A DNA stretch of 64,000 bases from Coptis chinensis (taxonomy: Eukaryota; Streptophyta; Magnoliopsida; Ranunculales; Ranunculaceae): positions 66,453,501 through 66,517,500 of the forward strand of contig CM027381.1 of assembly GCA_015680905.1 (NCBI GenBank), given 5' to 3'. Below, in pieces: positions 21,867-30,608 of the stretch. The notes beneath the pieces were generated by a model, which worked only from the letters and a program-made list of their open reading frames with translations, did no database searches and had not been told where the DNA came from. Made by a program: the position numbers and the translations under genes. How positions within the stretch are numbered: position 1 is the stretch's first letter; each line of letters opens with the position of its first letter.

Positions 21867-23141
21867 GATGTGATCTAACTTCCTGAATTTGTTAGTATAG
21901 TGTATGACAATATGATTTCCAATGTTTTATTGAGTATCAAGAGTGATTCCTTCATTTGTCTTCATTTCTGTGATCAAAGACTTGCTTCTGTTTCTATTTG
22001 CCATCGTATGAAAGAATTTAGTACTCCTGTCATTGTCTGAATCCCATTTTGTTCTTGATTTATGTTTCCAGAACAGTTGCTCTTGTTGTAACAGTAATTC
22101 CACTTGGTTTTCTTGGTCCACCATTTGAGTAGTGAAATCCTCTGTAACATTTCCTTTCTCAAATTGGTCCTGCATCTGCTCCAATTTTTTAGATTCTGCC
22201 TCCACTTTGACTTTGATATTGCCAAAAGTGTCCTTATTCCACTTCTTCAAGACACCCTTCAACCTCTTTAGCTTCTGAGTAAGAATAAAGATGGAATTCC
22301 CCAAAATTGACTGCTGCCAACTGTCAAGAACTATGCCTCTGAAGGTAGGATGGGTACACCACACATTGAAGAATTTAAAGGGCTTGTTCTTGGGGTAAGG
22401 AATGTTGATATTTCGACCTAGAAGAGGAGAGTGATCAGAATAAATTCGGCTAGACACCTAATACTTCCAACCAGGGAATAAGGAACCCCAGTTTGCATTA
22501 AAAAGAATTATGTCTAACGTGCCTAGAATTTTAAAACTCCCTACTTGTTTGTTCCACCAAGTGAGCTGATATCCACTGCTAGGAGCTTCCATTAATTGAT
22601 TATTATTAATAAAGTCCCTGAATTCATTCATGGAAGTTTTCGTAGGATGATTTCCACCTTTCTTTTCAATAGTACTCAGGTAGGCGTTGAAGTCCCCTAG
22701 AATCAGCCACGCCAAATTGAGTGGATTGGTATTAGACAATTCTAGCTAGAGTTGCCTTCTGTGCACCGAGAGACAATGAGCATGAACTATGGTAATGAGA
22801 GCTCTGTCAATCATCACAGTAATGTGCTGATTTGAAAAATGAATTAGAGTAGGAGTGGGGATTGAAGCTTTCCAGATGAGCCAAAGATTGGGAACTCGAT
22901 TCGGATGTGAACTAGGATTAGAGTAGAATGCACTGTTAATTCCTAGTGAGTGTAGAACATTAATGGGAAAATCCTGGGGAAGAATTTTAGGTTCTCTGAT
23001 TCCCACAATATCTGGATCCCACTTATTAATAAGCTTGGATAGATGGTTCTGCGATTTGTCATTTGCAATACCTCTAATGTTCCAAAAGACGCACCTCATT
23101 GTGAAGGATGGAAATTTATTGATGGAAATGGCGATAGCCAC
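21867..23141 (-). pseudogene. LINE ORF2 start: AP-type endonuclease and linker
   Basis: The frame shared with the RT opens at ATG 23141 (a second ATG, MRCVFWNIRG, is at 23099 and fits the usual start of the endonuclease domain better). Motifs: WNIRGIAN, WDPDIVGIREPKI with the metal-binding Glu near 23000, LILGDFNAYLSTIEKKGG near 22710, and SDHSPLLGR with the catalytic Asp-His near 22435. The linker that follows (22400-21930) is rich in charged residues and leads into RT. In-frame stops are at 22746, 22458 and 21927. All four major active-site groups of the exo/endo-phosphatase fold appear kept. Confidence 0.9.
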
Positions 23142-23533
23142 CTTATTCTTCTCTATTACCAGTCTTAGATCGGGATCTAGACCTAGTGATGGGGAAATCT
23201 ATTTTCCGTTGTTTCCACTGTGACCTGTGAGTGCCTTTGGTAGAAAGGGGGTGATCACACTCTTCCTTTTTTGCAGCATCAGCCCAGCTCGAGGATTGAG
23301 GAGAGATTACATCAAGTGGTTTATCCTCTAACTCTCGAACCTGTTTCTTCTTTTCCAGAAGATGTAAAACTTTTTCTGCTTTCGAGTCTGCGATGATTAT
23401 TTTGACTGGGGAGGAATGAATCCGAGAGACAGAGCTATCCTAATTTCTATTGGGTAGTATAGAATCCTCTCTGGATGTTGTTGTAGAGTCCATTGCTTCA
23501 GGATGATCGCCCACCACTTTTGAAGTCTTACTC

Positions 23534-24122
23534 CTAACCGAACTCGACAACTATGTGCAACAGGACATGTGCAACATTTGCCTCTCTGTCAGAATTGTGG
23601 GATCTGACAAGACTATGAGTTACTACAGTTGCCTGTGCTCTGACAAGACTTTGCACAACATTTGCCTGTTCTTTGACAGGGCTTGCTGCTACAGCTATGG
23701 TTTGAACTCTGACAGGACTATGTGCAACTTTTGTCTGGTCTCTGATAGGGCTTGCTGCTACAGCCATTGTCTGAACTCTGACAGGACTATGTGCAACATT
23801 TGCCTGTTCTCTGACAGGGCTTGCTGCTACAGGCATGGTCTGAACTCTGACAGGACATAATGGTGCAATTGCTTGGTCTCTGACAGGGCTTACAGATGCA
23901 ATATTAGTCTGAACTCTGACATGGCTTCATATCTCATCAATTGCCTGGTCGCTGATAGGAATGCGTGGGGAATTCTGGATTCCTGAGTCCACATAGAGGT
24001 CCACTTCAAGACTTTGTTTATGAGTCTCTCCCATCCCAGTGGAACTAAGAGGAAATACCTCCTGATCATCACCTTGTTGTTCGTGGTCCTCAATAGAATG
24101 TATCTAGTCCACTTCCAGCCCT
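23534..24122 (-). pseudogene. LINE ORF1 C-terminal region with 22-residue repeats
   Basis: Continues ORF1 with a frame change near 24122. From 23960 to 23560 the peptide is built of about five to six repeats of roughly 22 residues (pattern AVAASPVREQANVAHSPVRV), one for each 66-bp unit in the DNA. The repeats are Pro-Val-Arg rich and unlike the nucleic-acid-binding parts upstream. Function is unknown; the region is not conserved in LINE ORF1 families that I can recall. Confidence 0.7.
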
Positions 24123-24950
24123 TCAAACATATTCTAGACTTGTACTCTTTTTGTTTTTTTTGTGTTTTTCCCTCCAGAAACTCGCCCCTTGTTTGCTAGT
24201 TTCTCCTGAATTCTTTTTTCTTCCATGCCTTCTGAATGGTTTGTCACCCAAAGGATCCAAGGAGGGAGTGACACCTATTACCACCTCCTTATCTTTATTA
24301 CCCTTTTCCTTATTATTATGCATATCACTTCGTAGCTTCCTACATTCCGTGATTAAGTGCCATACAATCTTGCAATGTGTACATATCTTTGGAATTTTTC
24401 CCACCTCCACTGTTTGCCAAAAAGTGTTGTGCTTTGTCCTGACAAAAAGGTCCAGGATTGGTTCAGAAAGATCAACATCCACCAAGATATTAGCATAGTA
24501 ACCATACTCTCTGTTAAGAGTCTTTTCATCGATTTGCATTGGGTAACCCACTCCACGAGCTATGGACATCAGTGATTCTGGTTCCCAATATTCTTGTCCT
24601 AGTCCAGGTAGTCTGATCCAAACCAGACCATGAGATTGTCGTTGGCTCTCTGGATTGAAATTCGGAGTCCATTGACTGATTCTCATAGGAATTTTATCAA
24701 AGTCCCATGATCCTTTGGCCCAAACTCTGTTCAAATCTTCTGCATTCGAAAATCTTAGAAAGAGAAAACCTTTGCTAATAGGGGTAATGAGCCATTCTCC
24801 TGATGGCTTCCATATTTGTGATGCAATTGACCGTACTCTCTCCATTGAAACTTTTTGCAAAACAATTCGTCCAACTAAACAGTGCTTGCAAAAGAGCAAA
24901 CCTTTCTCATAGGCTTTTTCTAGAATTGTGATTGCCGGATACTCACCCAT
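24123..24950 (-). pseudogene. LINE ORF1: DUF4283 domain and CCHC zinc knuckle
   Basis: A 275-codon open frame from ATG 24950. The DUF4283 fold covers residues ~10-160 (LVGRIVLQKVSMERVRSIA, KGFLFLRFSNAEDLNRVW, SHGLVWIRLPGLGQEYW), followed by a zf-CCHC_4 knuckle CTHCKIVWHLITEC (C-x2-C-x4-H-x4-C, residues ~190-203) and a Lys-rich tail. This is the usual architecture of plant L1 ORF1 RNA-binding proteins that package LINE RNA. It is the longest intact frame in the LINE. The start is the first ATG; 5' to it lies the repeat-bearing 5' UTR. Confidence 0.88.
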
Positions 24951-25528
24951 TTTTTCTGGAATGGGTAATTCCTAGAATTCAACCGGTTGCCGCATTTGTT
25001 GTTTCGCTGCATCCGCATAGGAAAGTGTCGGAGCACGTGGTTATTCAGTAGGTTTCTCATTAATAATGACTTGCGTATCTTGTGGATGGGTTTCCATAGT
25101 TGTTAAACTTGGATTCTCCAACTCATATAGATCCATCTAGAAAACCTTTCCAGAACACACACTGTATCGCGATGTTGGATTTTACCTGGAAAAGTTTGGA
25201 GCTTGAGTATGAGAAAGTGACGAAACCAACCTTGTATTCCCACCTTCCAGAACTCTCACTGTAGAGGAGTGGAGGATTTTACCCAAGAGGAAGGAAGAGA
25301 TACCCCAAAGTCAGAATTCTCACTGTGGACAGTGGAGGATTTTACCCGAAATGGGATGAAGGATGAAGATGAGAGGATAAGATTAGTGTTCTAAACTAGT
25401 TTTTGTCTAAAAGCGGCAAAAAAGGAGTACTATATCATTTAAATAACTTAAGTTATTTTACTCCCAATCACCAAGCATTTTGTCCCCAATTTCATCAACG
25501 ACGAATGATCCACAATACTCATTCTCAC
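24951..25528 (-). promoter_or_regulatory. LINE 5' UTR with three ~70-90-bp iterations
   Basis: Three imperfect copies of a block with 'ccagaac.ctcactgt' and 'ggattttaccc' occur near 25150-25190, 25248-25285 and 25315-25350. Plant and animal L1 elements often carry repeated internal-promoter units in their 5' UTR; that role is inferred from position only. Confidence 0.55.
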
Positions 25529-25640
25529 AGTTTACTTATCAAGAGTTGGGGATTCAACCTACTTGGACCGGTTGGATGTGCGAGGCGAGTAGTGTAACAT
25601 CACGCTCGCGCATCTCAACCAACTTGGGGGCTGAATAAAA
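25529..25640 (+). repeat. Array unit resumed after the LINE, with right target duplication
   Basis: Starts with agtttacttatc (25529-25540) and continues the unit broken at 15405: cttggaccggttggatgtgcg and the rest of the core, to 'aacttgggggctga'. The following 'cttatatagttggttctgcttcg' also follows the array at about 12060. Confidence 0.9.
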
Positions 25641-26802
25641 CTTATATAGTTGGTTCTGCTTCGACAAACTTTTTTCAACTACGTAGGTAAGATGAGTGAA
25701 CTTCAATAGAAATTAATGTACACTTTAACCTCAAAGCTAAATTAAACAGGTGGATATTGAATGCCTTTGAGCAGTAGTTAGAGTCAAAGTTAAGAAGTTA
25801 AGTTTTATTTCTTTGGTCATTCAATGTCAACCTTGTTACTATGAAAGTTCAGTTTATCAATTGCATGTTGTAGCTTTGGATTCCCTACATTTCTAATTGG
25901 TTTTGCATTGTTCCATGGAAATGATGTTGAACCTTGGTTTATATATCATCAGGTTTTCTTTGCTTTCAGGTATCTAATAAGGTCCGTCAATGGTGAGTGC
26001 TAAGTCGGCATGCAAATTTTCCGAGCAAATAGATTTTTTTTTCCATCAGGTAAAACCTACATACAAGTTAGTCTTATATGTTGTAGAGTATTTGCACTCG
26101 AGGCTGCTCACATAGTACATATTAGATCATTAACATGTCGTTCAATTCACTATTTAGAAGTTAAGCATTTTCAATTTTCTCTGTTCTTTTTAGCAGTCCC
26201 TTTTCAAGCTCTCTAAGTTTATCCACGTCACGAGGGGGATTATGAAGAAAGAGGCGAGAATTTTATGTAAACCCCAAAAAATTAAACACTTAAACCCAAA
26301 AAACACCGTCCTAAACACTAAAAAAACTCTTTCTTCCCCGTCCAAAACCCTTTCTTCTCCCCTCACTTACCGGATTCAACTCCGGTAAAGAACCCCACCA
26401 AATTATCTCTACTCCAAACTCACTCTTTAATTTGTAAATTTTTTAATGATGAAAGGAATAAAATTTAGAAACTCTATTGTTTAAGTTTCATAATCTAATC
26501 AAAGACTTTCATTATCCTCAGATATCTTTAGAGGTTCTATATTAGTTAGTCCTTTTATCAAGTACAAAGTATTAGCATGCAATACAAGAGCAGTGGTACG
26601 CCAGTGGATGTTAAAGTTGATACTTGTTCTAATGTAAGTTGAGAGTTCTCAATATAATTGCCAAATCTTTTTTATAATTTTTGTATGTCTTTGTTTGTTA
26701 ATTTCTGCATGCTCATGCTAGTGCCTAGGAGGCGTATATTTTATCTAGGATACAACCCACTTGGTTGTAAAGCATTTACTGAGTTTAAGTTCAATTTTGC
26801 AG
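25641..26802. other. Repeat-complex sequence, third leader copy
   Basis: Mostly unrecognised. 26270-26400 repeats the leader-like segment of 13575-13800 including ccggattcaactccggtaa. At 26580-26632 a short open stretch (YKSSGTPVDVKVDTCSN) ends at a possible donor, aat|gtaag, and may be an exon of the same captured gene as the next feature, but I cannot assign it. Confidence 0.45.
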
Positions 26803-27130
26803 GGTTCATCGTACTCCACTTTCCGTGTACAAGGATACAGACGCAAATGTCATCCGTAATAATCACCCAGAATTGTCAAAGATGGATGCGACATCTTGGC
26901 TCACTTTAGGAATGCGGTCTGAGAGGAACAAAGAGAATATTGCAATTCCTACCACGTGGAATACCAATAAGGTAGAATCCATAGTCACTTCACTTTGTGT
27001 CTATTTGTCATTTCCCAAAGTTCTCACATACCAATTTATTGGAATTATTTGACTAGATTTAGAAGAAACCTGGGTCTAGAGCAGTAGCAGTGTCGTCCAA
27101 CACTTTCATTGAGGTGTTTGTTAACGGTTT
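26803..27130 (+). pseudogene. BUBR1: BUBR1/Mad3-type spindle-checkpoint gene fragment, two exons
   Basis: Exon 26803-26971 lies between a good acceptor (tttgcag) and donor (aataag|gtag) and encodes HRTPLSVYKDTDANV then SWLTLGMRSERNKENIAIPT, matching the region after the Mad3/BUB1 N-terminal domain of plant BUBR1 (Arabidopsis: a TPFAIYAD block, then a WLMLGGRAERNKENNSLP block). After a 91-bp intron, 27063 resumes in frame with KKPGSRAVAVSSNTFIEVFV, matching the next block that ends STFEVFVDEE. A stop follows. The TPR-like kinetochore domain and the N-terminal KEN box region are absent, though RNKEN here is the second KEN motif of the family. The preserved intron points to DNA-level capture. 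Confidence 0.75.
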
Positions 27131-28822
27131 TACCACTGGCGAGAATAGTTGATGAACACTGATGGAAGTTTATTTCAGGCAGTATTCTTACAAATCATTG
27201 AATCCTATGGGATCTTATACAAGGAGGACTGGAGCATGCTCAAATATCATAGGAATTTTAAACTCATTCGACGTGGAAAGGTATATTAAGTTTGCTTAAG
27301 TTTGAAAGGCGTTGTTCCTCTGGCAGCAGTAGTGTTTAGCAAATATGTCAGTAGTAGCCTTTTTTTTTGTTGAAAATGTAATATGACTTTAGAAACTTTG
27401 GCTGCAAGTCTTTAGGATTGCATTTTTTTTTGTCAGTTGAACAAAGAATTGTCTATCTAATGGTGATCATATTGTAATGTTTCTTATCAATTTTGTTTAT
27501 TGTATAGACAGATTCAAAGTCTTAAGGTTCTGAGTCATTCTACTTATTATGTAAATTCGATTTTGAAAATTAACGATATTAGACTATCATAGATAATATG
27601 TACAAACATTTTCCGCACTCTATTTCATTAATTAAAAAGGTAATGGCTTTCATCCTCCTATTCCACTCATAGGTATTTGCATTTTATTTATTTTACTCTG
27701 TAGTACGACATACTTCACACATTGCAGTCAAGTTTTTAGAGTTCCTGAAATATTGATAGGCGTTATGGAAAGCTCTCTTCTAGGGCTTGCAGGATCAAGT
27801 GGGAAGAGCGGAACTTGATAGGTCTCACAGCTACTAAGCTAACGGAAAGCCTTCTAAAATGGCTACCGCATCTGCTACGATTTGGGGCTCACAATAGTTA
27901 CTTTCCAAACTTTTCAGTACTAGGAAAAGACGCCCACATGAGAGACAAAGAAACTCAGATTTCGGAAACAAAGATACTCACACTTAAGTCTCATTTGAAA
28001 CACGTATGCCAAACATTGATATATGACACCGTTCATAGAATAAGAATAAGATAAGAGAATGAAGAATTTATAGTTAATGCATCCCGGGTTTGCAGAGATA
28101 GAGCATGCTATGCTCACCTATTCGCTTGACTCATTATTCTTCTTTATAGGTTTCGTTACTTTTAGGTAGCTGTTACCGGAAACTCTTAGCATTTTTTCGA
28201 TAACCTAGAGCGCATATTTATCCCACGGATTGGGCTGTATCAAATCTTAGTCATTAGGCAAGGAAGTAGAGTAAATGCGAGATTAAGAACACTAAGATTG
28301 AAGGAAGGATTAAATGAGCAAAACTGGGATCAACACATATAGATAGCATAATAAAGTCGTTAATGGAAGAGTCCATAACGCATGGTTAACATGTAAATTA
28401 AGCGTTTTGAGCATTTAAGATTTTTATGTGCACTCAAAATTTGATATGGCTAATCATTTGGAAGTATTCTTGCCACTTTAGCATCCATATTCCATAATAT
28501 TAAGATACAAAGAAAAAATACTAGAATTTATGGAAGAACCATCCAGTGAAGGACAACCATACCATCGCAAAATAAACATGCAGAAGATGATATCAACCAA
28601 AACTATAAATCATATATAAAAGCAACCATTCATATAATTTGAAACAATAGGAGGTAGCCAGAACATATCTAGACAACTGCCATATTTTAATGAAATAACA
28701 TCAGTTACTACAATTCACTTTATGCTCGGTGCAAGTGATATCTATAGTTAAACAGGGAAAGACATATATGATCACATTCCATCTCTCTATTTAACATTAT
28801 TTTCCATGAATACAGAGTCAGA
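27131..28822. other. Unrecognised sequence, 1.7 kb
   Basis: An exon-like block with acceptor and donor occurs at 27179-27281 (ttcag|gcag...gaaag|gtat) but has no recognised product. An ORF at 27815-28054 has no recognisable motif. The rest is AT-rich and looks non-coding. Confidence 0.4.
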
Positions 28823-28980
28823 TCAACCTTTGAACACCTTGCAGATAATCAACCACAGTATAACAATGACGATAAGGACAACCACTCCAACCATCAATTT
28901 CATTTGAAGGTTCTCCAACCACATCTTACGCGAAAGTTGCCTGCGCTGCCTCTGGAAACTATCAGCTTGGAGACCAAGAC
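28823..28980 (-). pseudogene. C-terminal exon of a VAMP (R-SNARE) gene
   Basis: The minus strand encodes LQADSFQRQRRQLSRKMWLE followed by NLQMKLMVG and a 15-20-residue hydrophobic anchor (VVVLIVIVILWLIIC), then KVFKG and a natural stop at 28823-28825. This is the end of a plant synaptobrevin-type longin SNARE (VAMP71/72 class): the last part of the SNARE coiled coil, a basic juxtamembrane RKMW motif and a tail anchor. Upstream exons (longin domain, zero-layer Arg) are not found on this strand, so it is a truncated copy. It is the only open, undamaged host fragment here; one substitution (S for R in QLxRKMW) is seen. Confidence 0.78.
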
Positions 28981-29202
28981 AGAGAACCCAACAAAATTAA
29001 ACACATCATATCACCCAAGTCAAACTTTCCAATCCTAAGAAATTCTAGGTATGGACAACCAAAAACACAATAGGGTTATGACTCACAATTTTAGGAAACT
29101 ACTTCATGTACAACTCTTTATATCCTATATTATACTCTATTTTCAAGACAACCAAATCATCAATTTACAAAATCAATAATCAGAGATATCACCTTAACTG
29201 GA

Positions 29203-29600
29203 GCGATGGACGAGATCGAACAGTACATTGACGGAAGATATATTGAACCACCAATAGCTGTGTGGTGTCTATTGCCGTTTAGAATGCACGAGGAGGTAAC
29301 ACTTGCCTGGAATGCATCAGATTATTCCCGCTCTTCCTTATAAATTGACCATTCTGGGAAATCACATTCTTCAAACATTTGCTCTATCTCAAACTCATAT
29401 TTCAAAATATTTGCTCTTCTATAATCAATTTCATACATCATGGGAATTATTACTGCGTCAACCAACAAGACTCTATTTAGACCAGGGCACAACCTTAAGA
29501 CTAGGCTATATGGGGAGGGGAAAGTAGATTGTTGGAATGCCTTATTATAGTTGAAGTCTTGCACCAGTGAGATAATCCATCCTGTTCTGAAATTAGCACA
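29203..29600 (+). pseudogene. Helitron Rep fragment, copy 1
   Basis: Encodes DEIEQYIDGRYIEPPIAVWC and LLPFRMHEE, the Helitron Rep segment downstream of the KYINKG motif (family pattern: DEI..Y.DGRYISAPEA.WRI..F.MH). It then loses frame. Not part of the RepHel gene starting at 30.6 kb, which has its own copy of this segment at 48.36 kb. A degenerate relative lies directly downstream. Confidence 0.65.
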
Positions 29601-29609
29601 AGGCACATT

Positions 29610-29937
29610 AGCCAGGAAACAATTACATCAACGGAAGGTATATCGGACCACCAAAAGATCTGTGGCGTCTATTGGCGTTTAGAAGGTACAAGGAGGCAAC
29701 AAACGTTGTTCGCTTGGCAATCCACTATCCTGGAATGCATCAAATTATTCCAACTCTTCCTTATAAATTCACCATTCAGGGAAATCACATTCTTCACACA
29801 TTTGCTCTATCTTCAACTCATCTTTCAAAATATTAGGCCAGTGCACAACCTTAAGGCTAGGCTCTACGGTGAGGGAGAAGGAGATTGTTGGATGCCAGTT
29901 CTAGCCCTAGTGAGTCAACGTGAAGCTTTTAATTAAC
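29610..29937 (+). pseudogene. Helitron Rep fragment, copy 2
   Basis: Encodes NGRYIGPPKDLWRLLAFRRY then NVVRLAIHYPGMHQIIPTLP, again the Helitron Rep post-KYINKG segment (WRI..F......V.RL.VH.P). It matches copy 1 at DNA level over 'cctggaatgcatca.attattcc' and 'aaatcacattcttca.acatttg', so the two are tandem duplicates. Translation is broken after about 75 codons. Confidence 0.65.
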
Positions 29938-30097
29938 CTGTTGTCAAACTGCATTGCCATTAGAAATAGATTCTCAAACCATTATGAGTCTGACAGGTCT
30001 AATAGAGATAAATGCATATTCTTAACAACTTCACATTAACGATGAACGACATTATCTCTTTTACACCAACATGATTCTGAGTTCTTACTAGGTAGCT

Positions 30098-30385
30098 ATG
30101 TCTACAAGAAAGCGATGGTCACCAACAACAATGCACCTTCAGATACTTGAAAGTGCATTTAATCAAAAAAGTTTATATTATACTAAGGAAGAAATCAAAC
30201 TTTTGACAACTCAGCTGTCAGTACATGGTCAAATTTCAAAAGATTACATAAAGAATTGGTTCAAGAACCGTCAAATCAAATTCAGAAAAGATCAACATGG
30301 TTCAAATCATAATGACAATACGTCTATTCAAGACATAGAACGATCTACTATTGAATATCCCATAAGTATAAGTCTTTTCTTTTAA
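30098..30385 (+). CDS. WOX13-type homeodomain ORF upstream of RepHel
   Basis: A 95-codon frame from ATG 30098. Residues 5-66 are a homeodomain with the WUSCHEL-related (WOX) spacing: RWSPTTMHLQILESAFNQ in helix 1, LTTQLSVHGQIS in helix 2 and the turn, and NWFKNRQIKFRK in recognition helix 3. It aligns without gaps to the WOX13-clade pattern (RWTPT.VQLQILE..FDQ...LS.HGQI...NVYNWFQNRRAR). Helix 3 is altered (Q to K after WF, RRAR to RQIK). It ends ~220 bp before the acidic leader and ~640 bp before the Helitron N-terminal domain, same strand. It may be an exon of the Helitron gene (a possible donor aa|gtataag is at 30363) or a captured fragment. Complete WOX proteins are longer, so this is partial if host-derived. 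Confidence 0.8.
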   Translation: MSTRKRWSPTTMHLQILESAFNQKSLYYTKEEIKLLTTQLSVHGQISKDYIKNWFKNRQIKFRKDQHGSNHNDNTSIQDIERSTIEYPISISLFF

Positions 30386-30608
30386 TTTTTTTAATTAATT
30401 ATTAATGGACAAGTAACCAAAAAATCCTTTCTTCTTCCATTATAATTATAATGTTGTTTGATTTTGTCAACAGATGCTACATCCACTAAACATCAACTTG
30501 ATGGTTTTTTTTCCTTCACAGCCTTTTTCTAATGAACTTGGTAAGACATTCTTCATTGTTCATTGTTACTTGGCTTTGAGTTGTACTTAACATGTTTTAT
30601 TTTTATAC

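Larger units (their letters stand above)
15406..25528 (-). mobile_element. Near-complete L1-type LINE with target duplications, about 6.7 kb without its nested LTR
   Basis: The element lies between two copies of agtttacttatc (15394-15405 and 25529-25540) inside a tandem-array unit. Its 3' end, on the low-coordinate side, is a run of eight A (T at 15406-15413), as expected for target-primed reverse transcription. From 25528 downward it holds a 5' UTR with repeats, ORF1 (DUF4283 plus CCHC knuckle), ORF2 (endonuclease, RT, zinc-binding C-terminal domain) and an RNase H domain. A solo LTR at 16683-20131 was inserted later. With LTR and one duplication copy removed the length is about 6.67 kb. ORF2 carries several stops, so the copy is inactive. 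Confidence 0.95.

Noticed and set aside
23555..23860. Plus-strand Cys-rich repeated ORF (CNICLFSDRACCYS...), knottin-like at first sight
   Set aside because: It is the antisense of the 66-bp repeat in LINE ORF1; the minus strand is in frame with the LINE.
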